A stretch of DNA of 19,622 nucleotides from Leclercia sp. UBA7405 (GCA_002469605.1 DKMV01000231.1:1207-20828), one strand, 5' to 3'. Positions 1 through 8,282 are shown, numbered from the stretch's first letter. Program-made: numbers and translations. The notes: generated from the letters alone by a model not told the origin.

Positions 1-1
1 G

Positions 2-559
2 ATCATCAGCGCCACCGGCCGTATCGGCCTGAATCCATCCGGGCGGCAGAACTTTTTGCAGACCGACGCCTCCATTAACCACGGCAACTCCGGCGGCGCG
101 CTGGTTAACTCGCTGGGCGAACTGGTGGGCATTAATACGCTCTCTTTTGATAAGAGCAATGATGGCGAAACCCCGGAAGGTCTCGGTTTTGCCATCCCCT
201 TCCAGCTGGCAACCAAAATTATGGATAAGCTGATTCGCGATGGCCGAGTGATACGCGGTTATATCGGCATCGGTGGTCGCGAAATCGCGCCGCTGCATGC
301 CCAGGGCGGCGGCGGCATTGACCAGATCCAGGGGATCGTAGTGAACGAAGTTTCCCCCGGAGGCCCGGCTGCACAGGCAGGTCTGCAGGTGAATGACGTG
401 ATTGTTTCGGTTAACAATAAACCGGCCGTTTCGGCGCTGGAAACCATGGACCAGGTGGCTGAAATCAGACCAGGCTCCATTATTCCGGTTGAGGTGATGC
501 GCGAGGACAAAAAACTTACGCTGCAGGTCACTATTCAGGAATATCCGGCAACCAATTAA
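2..559 (+). CDS. degS: DegS site-1 serine protease, C-terminal part (5' end outside window)
   Basis: Inner-membrane-anchored periplasmic serine protease that starts the sigma-E envelope stress response by cutting the anti-sigma factor RseA when its PDZ domain binds exposed outer-membrane-protein C-termini. The open frame enters at base 2 and gives 185 residues, roughly half of the usual ~355. Seen: the catalytic-serine motif GNSGGAL (Ser at fragment residue 30, matching Ser201 of E. coli DegS), then a GLGFAIP segment, then a PDZ domain beginning near RGYIGIGG and running to the C-terminus, which ends PATN as in E. coli. The N-terminal anchor and the catalytic His and Asp lie upstream of the window. 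It converges on mdh, with a shared terminator between. The product identification is near certain; the gene is cut only by the window edge. Confidence 0.96.
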   Translation: MISATGRIGLNPSGRQNFLQTDASINHGNSGGALVNSLGELVGINTLSFDKSNDGETPEGLGFAIPFQLATKIMDKLIRDGRVIRGYIGIGGREIAPLHAQGGGGIDQIQGIVVNEVSPGGPAAQAGLQVNDVIVSVNNKPAVSALETMDQVAEIRPGSIIPVEVMREDKKLTLQVTIQEYPATN

Positions 560-570
560 CAGATGAAAAA

Positions 571-603
571 AAACCGGAGACGCTACGCTGCTCCGGTTTT
601 TTT
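571..603. terminator. Bidirectional intrinsic terminator between degS and mdh
   Basis: A perfect 9-base stem AAACCGGAG (571-579) / CTCCGGTTT (591-599) with an 11-base loop. It is flanked by an A-run on the left (566-573) and a T-run on the right (597-603), so it can serve degS on the plus strand and mdh on the minus strand. Confidence 0.9.
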
Positions 604-618
604 ATCGCCTGGGGAGTC

Positions 619-1653
<1,035 letters not shown>

Positions 1654-1775
1654 TTAGCGGTCACGCACTTTTCACAGCGGCCTGAAGGCTATCGGGCGTT
1701 ATGCGTTCGCTAAGCAACGAAACAAGAGGTGGTTACAATACACCCTCGTCAGCTAGCAAAACAACATCAATTTGA

Positions 1776-1790
1776 TAACATTTAATTTAC
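1776..1790 (-). promoter_or_regulatory. Putative ArcA-P binding site upstream of mdh
   Basis: The minus strand reads GTAAATTAAATGTTA, one mismatch from the often quoted ArcA consensus GTTAATTAAATGTTA. ArcA repression of mdh is established in E. coli. The site lies about 220 bases from the mdh ATG, so it would suit the more distal candidate promoter better than the proximal one. Confidence 0.5.
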
Positions 1791-1897
1791 TTTTAAGGTT
1801 ATTTGCGAGGCGTGACGCAGGCATGTTCCTCGATAACAAATTTTGATAAAATCCCGCCCTTTCATAACATTATTTCAGCCCGATATTGGGCAGATAG

Positions 1898-1935
1898 TTT
1901 GCATAAAAATTCATCCATGTGCATAATAATGTTGT
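1898..1935 (+). promoter_or_regulatory. argR promoter overlapped by two ARG boxes (autoregulatory operator)
   Basis: Two 18-base ARG boxes lie side by side. Box 1 at 1898-1915 has core TGCAT-AAAA-ATTCA, close to the palindromic consensus. Box 2 at 1918-1935 has core TGCAT-AATA-ATGTT and a weaker right half. The gap is 2 bases rather than the 3 usual at other arg operators; a 2-base gap is what I recall for E. coli argR. A promoter (-35 TTGCAT 1899-1904, 17-base spacer, -10 CATAAT 1922-1927) is embedded in the boxes, so bound ArgR would block RNA polymerase. The implied start of transcription is about 28 bases before the ATG. Confidence 0.7.
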
Positions 1936-1958
1936 TTCTACCGCTATATTTCGGGTGA

Positions 1959-2432
<474 letters not shown>

Positions 2433-2439
2433 TTCTCCT

Positions 2440-2462
2440 CCCTGCTGCGCGCCGCAGCGGGG
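2440..2462 (+). terminator. Hairpin after argR, probable terminator
   Basis: A 10-base stem CCCTGCTGCG (2440-2449) / CGCAGCGGGG (2453-2462) with one T-G wobble and a 3-base loop, starting 7 bases after the argR stop. It lacks a clean T-run afterwards (AAGCTTCTGCTTTC follows), so it could be a weak terminator or a 3'-end stabilising hairpin. Confidence 0.5.
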
Positions 2463-2520
2463 AAGCTTCTGCTTTCACTTCTCTTTCCCCTACTTTCTGT
2501 TGCGCTCCGTTTTGCATTTA

Positions 2521-2577
2521 GTGCGATTTACCACCTTCCTTTATTTATCCAGACAATGATAAATCAATAAATCGCAC
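2521..2577. repeat. 57-base compound inverted repeat in the argR-yhcN gap
   Basis: Outer perfect 10-base arms GTGCGATTTA (2521-2530) and TAAATCGCAC (2568-2577). Inside them is a second stem ATTTATC (2543-2549) / GATAAAT (2558-2564) with loop CAGACAAT. The gap from 2433 to 2808 holds no credible gene. Besides this element it has the argR hairpin, another hairpin at 2633-2664 and the yhcN promoter. Function unknown. Confidence 0.6.
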
Positions 2578-2632
2578 AAAAAATCAAATTTACTTATCCA
2601 TATGATTTTCTTAGTCATAACGCATCAATGTG

Positions 2633-2664
2633 ACCGAAAAGTGAACGTTTTTATTCATTTCGGT
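2633..2664. repeat. Hairpin upstream of the yhcN pair
   Basis: Arms ACCGAAA (2633-2639) and TTTCGGT (2658-2664) pair perfectly. A further TGAA/TTCA pairing (2642-2645 with 2654-2657) follows across a 2-base bulge, leaving an 8-base loop rich in T. It lies about 80 bases upstream of the putative -10 at 2741, so it is either an operator-like dyad or part of a longer upstream transcript. Confidence 0.4.
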
Positions 2665-2740
2665 TATAAAAAATCACCTATTAATGGCGTAATAACAGCG
2701 GAAACAATTAGCAGGGTATTAATTTTTTACGTGATTAGTG

Positions 2741-2768
2741 TATACTTGATTTTGTGATGAGGGTCACG
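2741..2768 (+). promoter_or_regulatory. Candidate yhcN promoter with CRP-like site at the start point
   Basis: A -10-like TATACT (2741-2746) has only a weak -35 (TTAATT at 2719-2724, 16-base spacer). Directly downstream, 2753-2768 reads TGTGA-N6-TCACG, one base from the core CRP consensus TGTGA-N6-TCACA. At that position, around the start of transcription, CRP would be expected to repress rather than activate, unless a further promoter exists. Confidence 0.4.
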
Positions 2769-2808
2769 AAACAAAGACCCTATGAAGAATACGACGAGGA
2801 AAATAATC

Positions 2809-3072
2809 ATGAAAATCAAAACAACTGTAGCAGCCCTGAGCGTTCTGTCTGTCCTCTCTTTCGGTGCTTTCGCCGCCGACTCTATCAATGCTGAGCAGGC
2901 GCAATCCCGCCAGGCGATCGGTACCGTCTCCGTCGGTGCAATTGGTACTTCACCGATGGATATGAATCAGATGCTGAATAAAAAAGCGGAAGAACAGGGT
3001 GCCTCCTCTTACCGCGTCATCGAAGCTCGTTCCGGTGACCACTGGCACGCTACCGCTGAGCTCTATAAATAA
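2809..3072 (+). CDS. yhcN: YhcN, small periplasmic DUF1471 (YdgH/BhsA/McbA-type) stress protein
   Basis: 87-residue exported protein, collinear with E. coli YhcN, which has been linked to cytoplasmic-acid and peroxide stress. Residues 1-22 (MKIKTTVAALSVLSV..., ending GAFA) form a typical signal peptide with cleavage before ADS. The mature ~65 residues form one DUF1471 domain with conserved SPMDM, KKAEEQGASSYRV and the C-terminal GDHWHATAELYK. I chose the ATG at 2809 because GAGGA lies eight bases upstream and the signal peptide begins there; the in-frame ATG at 2782 would put charged residues in front of the signal peptide. It heads a tandem pair with a paralogue 113 bases downstream. The molecular function of the family is not established. 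Confidence 0.93.
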   Translation: MKIKTTVAALSVLSVLSFGAFAADSINAEQAQSRQAIGTVSVGAIGTSPMDMNQMLNKKAEEQGASSYRVIEARSGDHWHATAELYK

Positions 3073-3109
3073 GCTCAACCAATAATTACCTTTTATTGAA
3101 TTAACGAAC

Positions 3110-3160
3110 CTCAACGGCGCCAGGCATAAAAATAGCAGTTCAACCCTTACTGCCGTTGAG
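3110..3160 (+). repeat. Inverted repeat between the two yhcN-type genes
   Basis: Perfect 9-base arms CTCAACGGC (3110-3118) and GCCGTTGAG (3152-3160), a G-T pair inside, and a loop of about 31 bases, placed just before the ribosome site of the second gene. The right arm also matches a second upstream segment: AGCTCAAC (3072-3079) is complementary to GTTGAGCT (3155-3162). Two mutually exclusive foldings are therefore possible. No T-run follows, so it is not a standard terminator. Confidence 0.55.
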
Positions 3161-3185
3161 CTAAACAACTTCTGGAGTAAAGACT

Positions 3186-3452
3186 ATGAAAACCAAATTA
3201 ATCATCGCAACCTTAGGTTTAGCCTCTGTCCTCTCATTTGGTGCCAGCGCCGCTGTGCAACAGGTAAATACCGATCAGGCTCAGGGCCTGCAGCCTATGG
3301 GTAGCGTGTCCGTAACTCAGGTGACGGGTTCACCGATGGATATCCGTCATAAACTGGCAGCTAAAGCAGAAGAAGCTGGCGCAAGCAGCTATCGCGTCAC
3401 CGAGCTGACCCAGGGTGACCACTGGCACGCCACCGCAGAACTCTACAAGTAA
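3186..3452 (+). CDS. Second YhcN-type DUF1471 protein (tandem paralogue)
   Basis: 88-residue exported protein: a signal peptide of about 22 residues (start MKTKLIIATLGLASV, end GASA) followed by a single DUF1471 domain. By eye about 39 of some 65 mature positions equal those of the preceding YhcN, including SPMD, KAEE, GASSYRV and the whole C-terminal GDHWHATAELYK. The ATG has GGAG eight bases upstream. It lies 113 bases after the first copy on the same strand and is followed by a strong terminator, so the pair probably forms one transcription unit. E. coli K-12, as I recall it, has only one copy here. Function is not established; a periplasmic stress or surface role is inferred from the family. 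Confidence 0.9.
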   Translation: MKTKLIIATLGLASVLSFGASAAVQQVNTDQAQGLQPMGSVSVTQVTGSPMDIRHKLAAKAEEAGASSYRVTELTQGDHWHATAELYK

Positions 3453-3458
3453 ACCCTC

Positions 3459-3504
3459 GTCGTAGTGTCCCTACGACTTGCCCCTGCCTGCCAGGGGCTT
3501 TTTT
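3459..3504 (+). terminator. Intrinsic terminator after the yhcN pair, with a tandem upstream hairpin
   Basis: Terminator stem GCCCCTG (3480-3486) / CAGGGGC (3492-3498), 5-base loop, then six T (3499-3504). Two bases upstream is another perfect hairpin GTCGTAG (3459-3465) / CTACGAC (3471-3477) that starts six bases after the stop codon. Confidence 0.92.
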
Positions 3505-3509
3505 ATATC

Positions 3510-3782
3510 TTATTGCCGCACATTAAAGCGAAATTGCCCTTCCAGCTCCTCTTCCGCTTCATCAAACAGCAGTATGAGTGCTCCAAAGCGCCGGCGTACG
3601 TTATCCGGAAGATTAATGAACTCTATCTCCAGCGGCAAAGGTAGCTGACTTTCCGTGACGATCTCCCATAGCGAATCCAGGTTAGTGACCTTATTCCTTG
3701 CTATGTCGAACCTGCGCGCAAAGGCGCGGTAAAAATCTTCCTGACTGACTATCTCATTAAAATCAAAAGTATAAGTGTTCAT
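3510..3782 (-). CDS. yhcO: YhcO, barstar-family protein
   Basis: 90-residue cytosolic acidic protein matching E. coli YhcO. The family shares the barstar (RNase inhibitor) fold: MNTYTFDF opening strand, a helix around [33 protein letters not shown] in the middle, and the closing [15 protein letters not shown] helix and strand. I chose the ATG at 3782, which gives the E. coli length; an in-frame GTG nine bases upstream (3791) would add MAG. GGGTGG lies just before the ATG. No barnase-like RNase gene is seen in the window, so a toxin-inhibitor role here is not supported. The aldehyde dehydrogenase ends 43 bases upstream on the same strand and may share a transcript. Confidence 0.9.
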   Translation of the reverse strand: MNTYTFDFNEIVSQEDFYRAFARRFDIARNKVTNLDSLWEIVTESQLPLPLEIEFINLPDNVRRRFGALILLFDEAEEELEGQFRFNVRQ

Positions 3783-3799
3783 TCCCGCCACCCTGTTAA

Positions 3800-3820
3800 G
3801 GCGGACGGCGCGCGCCGCCC
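3800..3820. repeat. GC-only palindrome between the aldehyde dehydrogenase and yhcO
   Basis: A perfect 12-base palindrome CGGCGCGCGCCG (3806-3817) lies in the 43-base gap. Alternative pairing of GGCGG (3800-3804) with CCGCC (3815-3819) is also possible. No T-run follows on the minus strand, so it may slow or stabilise rather than terminate transcription into yhcO. Confidence 0.45.
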
Positions 3821-3825
3821 AATAA

Positions 3826-5280
3826 TTATAATCCCCCGATATGCAGCGTTTTGACTTCCAGGTACTCCTCCAGCCCCAGAACCGAACCTTCCCGACCCAG
3901 CCCCGACTCTTTCACGCCGCCGAAAGGCCCAAGCTCGGTAGAAACAGCACATTCGTTAATACCGATCATGCCGCTCTCAATAGCTTGCGAGACGCGGAAG
4001 ACGCGCTGCAGGTTCTGCGTATAGAAGTAAGCTGCCAGGCCAAAAGGCGTGTTATTAGCGCGCTGGATAACCTCATCCTCCGAGGTAAAACGGAAGCAGG
4101 CCGCTACCGGCCCGAAGGTCTCTTCGCTTGCCAGCTTCATCCCCTCATGACAATCCCCCAGTACCGTGGGTTGCCAGAAATTGCCGCCCAGCGCATGGGG
4201 TTTACCGCCGGCCAGAACGGTGGCGCCTTTGGCGACCGCGTCTTCAACGTGCTCGCGCACTTTATCAACCGCCGATGCCTCTATGAGCGGCCCGACAACC
4301 GTGCCCTCTTCCAGCCCGTTGCCCACCTTCAGGGCATTAACCGCGTCGGCCAGCTTGCTGACAAAGGTGTCGTACACCGACTCCTGAATATAGAAGCGGT
4401 TAACGCTCACGCAGACCTGACCTGCGTTGCGGAATTTATTGGCAATAGCCCCCTGCACGGCGGCCTCGATGTCGGCGTCGTCGAATACGATGTAAGGGGC
4501 GTTGCCGCCAAGCTCCATAGAGACTTTTTTCATGGTCTCGGCCGCGTTGCGCACCAGGGTTTTGCCCACCGCCGTCGAGCCGGTAAAGGAGATTTTGCGC
4601 ACCGCCGGGCTTGCCATAATGGCATCGCTGATTTCATGGGTGTTGCCCGCTACGGCGTTTAACACGCCGTCCGGCACGCCCGCTTTTTTCGCCAGCGTTA
4701 GCAGCGCAAAGGCGCTTAACGGCGTATTGTTGGCCGGTTTTATCACCCCGGTGCAGCCCGCCGCCAGCGCCGGGCCGAGTTTGCGGGTCAGCATCGCCAT
4801 CGGGAAATTCCACGGCGTGATGGCCGCCACCACCCCAATGGGTTCGCGGGTGGCCAGAATGCGCGAGCCGGGCTTAACCGGAGGAATGATTTCGCCGTTC
4901 GCGCGCTTGGCCTGTTCGGCAAACCACTGAATAAAGCTGGCCGCGTACTCGACCTCGCCTTCGGCCTCTTTCAGGGGTTTCCCCTGCTCGGTGGTCATCA
5001 GCTGGCCGAGCCAGCTTTTGTTCTCAATAATTAGTTCATACCAGCGATAAAGGATCGTCGAACGCTCTTTCGCCGTTTTGGCACGCCAGGCGGGGAAGGC
5101 CTTGCTGGCAGCGGCAATAGCCTCTTCGGTCTCTTTGGTACCGGCTTTTGCCACTCTGGCGATCGTCTCACCGGTGGCCGGGTTGAGCACATCAAAGGTG
5201 GTATCGAGCGGTTTCCACACGCCATCCACCAGATAACCGGTCTGAAAAAGCGCACTATCCTGGAGAGCCTGGGTAGTCAT
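3826..5280 (-). CDS. NAD(P)-dependent aldehyde dehydrogenase, GabD / succinate-semialdehyde dehydrogenase type
   Basis: 484-residue cytosolic ALDH-superfamily enzyme that oxidises an aldehyde to a carboxylate; overall closest in pattern to GabD (482 residues). Seen: PWNFP with oxyanion Asn158, KPANNTP with cofactor Lys181, the GSTAVG nucleotide loop (234-239), general base Glu256 in MELGGNAP, catalytic Cys290 in [14 protein letters not shown], and a C-terminal [15 protein letters not shown] chose the ATG at 5280 because GGGAGGA lies just before it. Where E. coli GabD has a second cysteine two residues after the catalytic one, this protein has Ser292; where GabD has Ser in KPASQTP this has Asn184, which may alter cofactor choice. 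It lies 89 bases after aaeB, beyond a terminator, so it probably has its own promoter. The true substrate is unknown: succinate semialdehyde or an aromatic aldehyde. Confidence 0.88.
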   Translation of the reverse strand: MTTQALQDSALFQTGYLVDGVWKPLDTTFDVLNPATGETIARVAKAGTKETEEAIAAASKAFPAWRAKTAKERSTILYRWYELIIENKSWLGQLMTTEQGKPLKEAEGEVEYAASFIQWFAEQAKRANGEIIPPVKPGSRILATREPIGVVAAITPWNFPMAMLTRKLGPALAAGCTGVIKPANNTPLSAFALLTLAKKAGVPDGVLNAVAGNTHEISDAIMASPAVRKISFTGSTAVGKTLVRNAAETMKKVSMELGGNAPYIVFDDADIEAAVQGAIANKFRNAGQVCVSVNRFYIQESVYDTFVSKLADAVNALKVGNGLEEGTVVGPLIEASAVDKVREHVEDAVAKGATVLAGGKPHALGGNFWQPTVLGDCHEGMKLASEETFGPVAACFRFTSEDEVIQRANNTPFGLAAYFYTQNLQRVFRVSQAIESGMIGINECAVSTELGPFGGVKESGLGREGSVLGLEEYLEVKTLHIGGL

Positions 5281-5318
5281 ATGTCCTCCCTTTCTGGGTT
5301 TATGAACTTGCACAGCTA

Positions 5319-5324
5319 AGTATA
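5319..5324 (-). promoter_or_regulatory. Weak candidate -10 for the aldehyde dehydrogenase
   Basis: The minus strand reads TATACT here, about 38 bases before the ATG and just after the aaeB terminator. The 17-base-upstream position falls in the terminator stem and reads CAAAGC, a poor -35. An activator or read-through from aaeB would be needed; assignment is tentative. Confidence 0.25.
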
Positions 5325-5329
5325 GCTAC

Positions 5330-5360
5330 AAAAAAACCGACGCTTTGGGCGTCGGTTTTT
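5330..5360 (-). terminator. Intrinsic terminator of the aaeXAB operon
   Basis: A perfect 8-base stem ACCGACGC (5336-5343) / GCGTCGGT (5349-5356) with a 5-base loop. On the minus strand it is followed by seven T (complement of 5330-5336). It lies between aaeB and the downstream dehydrogenase and so separates their transcription. A T-run on the plus side makes it usable in both directions. Confidence 0.9.
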
Positions 5361-5369
5361 GCAAGGAGA

Positions 5370-7337
5370 TCAGCTGTCGATGAGGGCGTGTTGATAACGA
5401 TGCAGCATGCTCACCAGCCGCTGTACCGGCTCGGTCACCTGCGGCGGCGCCTCCCAGATACGCAGTTTTTCCTGGTAGACATCCAGCTCTTCAAGCAGCT
5501 GGCCGAAGTAGCGACGCCGCTTGTCGTCGCTGGAGGCGGACATCACATGGTCCGCGGTGCGGCGCAGTTGACGGTGAAATGCCGACAGATCCTCATTAAC
5601 CGGCACCGGCGCATTGCGCAGACGCTGGTGGGCAATGATCAGCGTCAGGGCCAGACGGAACTTAGCCACATCGCCCGGGAACTTGTTCAACAGCAAAAAG
5701 AGCTGCTGATAAAGGGCGGGCAGATGATTCTCTTTACGCCGCGCCACGTTGGTGGTCATCGCCGAGACGGCAGCGGAAACAAACTGATTCAGCAGCACGC
5801 GCCCGGTGCGGGCCTGGGAGTTGTCCCGCACCAGCAGAATCACCATCATCGCCAGGAAACAGCCCACGATCTGCCCCAGCGCGCTATCGAGGAACTGGCT
5901 GAAGTGGAAGGTCATCGGGTTATCCAGCACGATGATATTAATGGTACTGGCCAGCGCCCCCAGCGATCCCAGACGGCGTTTTTGCACCTCAATTCCAATA
6001 AAGAAGGCCATCACCGCCAGGCTAAGGCAGAGCAGTAACATACTTTGCTGGGTGGAGGGGATCACCACCAGGAAGTAGAACGCCCCGAGCGGCAGCGCGG
6101 CAATGGTGCCGTAGAGGAAGTCCAGCGCCACCATGCGCGGGTTGGGCAGGCGCATCGCCAGCGAGGTGACCACCGCGATCATCACCATCGCCCCGCTCCC
6201 GGAGGTCCAGCCGGTCCAGAGCCAGAACAGCGTGCCGAGCATACAGGCGAGGGTTGTCCGCCAGAAGTTGACCATCGCATGATGGCGCTCCGCCGACTCA
6301 GGCCTGACTACCGCCTCACCCTGCAGGACCTCTTCTTCGGTAGCGCTGATTTTGGTATTGCCGATGACGCCGCGTTTAAGCAGCAGGTAGCGGGTTGCAG
6401 CCCCCACCCAGGTATAGATGGTGATGGGGGTGTCGCGCTCGCCGGTCCAGGCAATGACCCGGCGCATGCGTTTTAACTGGCGGTGCACGTCCTGCACCGT
6501 TTCCACCGGCTCTTCAAACAGCTCGCGGAAGGTATCGGTAATCAGCTCCGGACGACTGTTCTGGATCAGCCAGGTTTCGCAGGCCTGGGTGATCAGCGTT
6601 AACGAAACGGTATTCAGCGCCTTCAGGCGACGATTGGCCCGCGACCAGCGGGAAGACTCCATATTGAGGTTGCTGCGCATCCCCTCCAGCGCGCTGGTAC
6701 GGCGCACCAGTGCCCCCCAGGCGGCATCTAACGCTTCGCTGTCGCCATGCTTAATGCACAGCTGCATCAGCTGATACTGGGAGACGATTAACGCATCCAG
6801 CTCCCGGTCCACCTCCTGCTTGATGGATCGCGGCGAGAAGAGCAGATCCGCGACGATCGCGCAGACAATCCCGAGCACGATCTCGCTGCAGCGCTCCACG
6901 GCAAACTGCGGGGTCAGCAGCGGTTCGGTCTGGATAGTAATGACAATAATCAGCGCGGTATAGCCGGAAAGGCCCCAGGCGTAAGAGTTCTCAACGCGGA
7001 TCAGCGAGGAGACCCAGGTGCAGAAACCGGCCCAGATACAGCACACCATGACCATCAGCAGCGGCGTGCGGATCATCAGGATGATGATGGTCAGCGCGGC
7101 GATACAACCAATAAAGGTCCCCACTATACGCAGCATGCCGCGATAGCGGATCGCACCGGAATAGGGTTCGCCCCCGGCGGCAAAGGCCGGGCCGGCAGCA
7201 ACAATCGCCGCCGTCAGCACCGCCCAGCGAGGGGTTTCCAGATTGAAGTGAAAGCCAACAAACAGCGCCAGAACGATGGCGCAAGCCAGCTTAACGGCAA
7301 AGCGCACATGCTGACTGGCAATGGTAAAGATACCCAT
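5370..7337 (-). CDS. aaeB: AaeB, aromatic carboxylic acid efflux pump membrane protein
   Basis: 655-residue inner-membrane transporter (FUSC / aromatic acid exporter family), the same length as E. coli AaeB, which exports p-hydroxybenzoate and related aromatic acids together with AaeA. Two blocks of hydrophobic helices are visible: one at about residues 13-170 (starting [19 protein letters not shown]) and one at about 355-500 (starting [17 protein letters not shown]), each followed by a long cytoplasmic segment with [11 protein letters not shown] and [13 protein letters not shown]. The ATG lies five bases after the aaeA stop, so translation is probably coupled. It is the last gene of aaeX-aaeA-aaeB, followed by an intrinsic terminator. 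Confidence 0.97.
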   Translation of the reverse strand: MGIFTIASQHVRFAVKLACAIVLALFVGFHFNLETPRWAVLTAAIVAAGPAFAAGGEPYSGAIRYRGMLRIVGTFIGCIAALTIIILMIRTPLLMVMVCCIWAGFCTWVSSLIRVENSYAWGLSGYTALIIVITIQTEPLLTPQFAVERCSEIVLGIVCAIVADLLFSPRSIKQEVDRELDALIVSQYQLMQLCIKHGDSEALDAAWGALVRRTSALEGMRSNLNMESSRWSRANRRLKALNTVSLTLITQACETWLIQNSRPELITDTFRELFEEPVETVQDVHRQLKRMRRVIAWTGERDTPITIYTWVGAATRYLLLKRGVIGNTKISATEEEVLQGEAVVRPESAERHHAMVNFWRTTLACMLGTLFWLWTGWTSGSGAMVMIAVVTSLAMRLPNPRMVALDFLYGTIAALPLGAFYFLVVIPSTQQSMLLLCLSLAVMAFFIGIEVQKRRLGSLGALASTINIIVLDNPMTFHFSQFLDSALGQIVGCFLAMMVILLVRDNSQARTGRVLLNQFVSAAVSAMTTNVARRKENHLPALYQQLFLLLNKFPGDVAKFRLALTLIIAHQRLRNAPVPVNEDLSAFHRQLRRTADHVMSASSDDKRRRYFGQLLEELDVYQEKLRIWEAPPQVTEPVQRLVSMLHRYQHALIDS

Positions 7338-7342
7338 GGCGA

Positions 7343-8275
7343 TTAACCGAACTCGCGCAGGCGGTGGGCGATTTTACGGAACCATGAATCCTGGCTGGCA
7401 TCACGATCTTTCTCGCCGGTGATCACCACCGTTGCCGTAGTGCCCGCAGGCCACAGGTTGCCCTGTTGCTGGTCCAGACGGATACGCACCGGTACGCGCT
7501 GCGCCAGGCGAACCCACTCAAGGTTGGAGTCGACGGTCGCCATCCCTTTGCCGTCGCTGGTGCTGCTGGCATTGGTCACGCCCGCCGCCACGCTATCCAC
7601 CGTGCCTTTCAGCACACGGTTACTGCCCAGCGGGGTGATCTCGGCGCGGTAGCCCGGACGTACCCCCTCGAGCTTGGTCTCTTCCATATAGGCGAGCACA
7701 TAGAAGGAGTGCTGTTTCACCAGCGCCACGGCGGTAGAGCCGCGGGTGATAAACTCACCCGTATAGACGTTCAGGTTGGTCACCCAGCCATCTGCGGGGG
7801 CGCGAATGACGGTACGCTCCAGATCCAGCTTCGCCAGATCGCGGGTCGCTTCGGCCTTTGCCTGCTGGTGCAGCACGGTTTGTAGCACGTTGTTGGACTG
7901 GTCAATCTCTTCCCTAGACATCGCTTGCACGCCCAGCTGGTTACGGCGTCCGGCTTCGCGGCGTTTTTCGGCGGCCAGCGCTTTGTAATAGGCGACGTCT
8001 GCTTCGGCCTCTTCCAGCGCTTTCTGATAACGCGGCTGATCGATGGTAAACAGCACCTGATCTTTTTTCACCAGCTGGTTGTCATGCACATTCACCGCGG
8101 TGATTAACCCGGCCACGTCCGGCGCAATCGCCACGACGTCAGCGCTGAAGCGCGCATCGCGCGTCCAGGGTGATTCGGTGTAGTAGACCCAGGCACGGAA
8201 GATAGCGATGAATGCCAGGATGACCAGCGCCAGGGTGATGGCGGTACGGGAGATTTTTCTTGTTAGTGTTTTCAC
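7343..8275 (-). CDS. aaeA: AaeA, periplasmic adaptor (membrane fusion) subunit of the aromatic acid efflux pump
   Basis: 310-residue HlyD/EmrA-type adaptor linking AaeB towards the outer membrane. Seen: one N-terminal membrane helix (about residues 12-30, [21 protein letters not shown]), the first lipoyl half with [30 protein letters not shown], a helical hairpin over about residues 75-130 ([19 protein letters not shown] and the [19 protein letters not shown] return), the second lipoyl half [19 protein letters not shown], and a beta-barrel C-terminus. I chose the GTG at 8275 because it gives the E. coli length and start (MKTL); upstream in-frame codons would run into aaeX. The ribosome site GAGGT overlaps the TGA stop of aaeX, so the two are translationally coupled. 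Confidence 0.96.
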   Translation of the reverse strand: MKTLTRKISRTAITLALVILAFIAIFRAWVYYTESPWTRDARFSADVVAIAPDVAGLITAVNVHDNQLVKKDQVLFTIDQPRYQKALEEAEADVAYYKALAAEKRREAGRRNQLGVQAMSREEIDQSNNVLQTVLHQQAKAEATRDLAKLDLERTVIRAPADGWVTNLNVYTGEFITRGSTAVALVKQHSFYVLAYMEETKLEGVRPGYRAEITPLGSNRVLKGTVDSVAAGVTNASSTSDGKGMATVDSNLEWVRLAQRVPVRIRLDQQQGNLWPAGTTATVVITGEKDRDASQDSWFRKIAHRLREFG

Positions 8276-8282
8276 ATCTACC

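Noticed and set aside
2782..2808. Upstream ATG extending YhcN by nine residues
   Set aside because: It would place charged residues in front of the signal peptide, and the good ribosome site lies before the inner ATG at 2809.
2950..3168. 72-codon minus-strand open frame across yhcN
   Set aside because: Opposite a convincing signal-peptide gene, with no domain or ribosome site to support it.
3841..4662. 273-codon plus-strand open frame opposite the aldehyde dehydrogenase
   Set aside because: Antisense to a gene with complete catalytic motifs; composition is that of a reading-frame shadow.
3826..5280. Aldehyde dehydrogenase as a recently acquired mobile cargo gene
   Set aside because: No transposase, integrase, direct repeats or tRNA edge is seen around it, and base composition looks like that of its neighbours; simple lineage-specific presence or loss is more likely.
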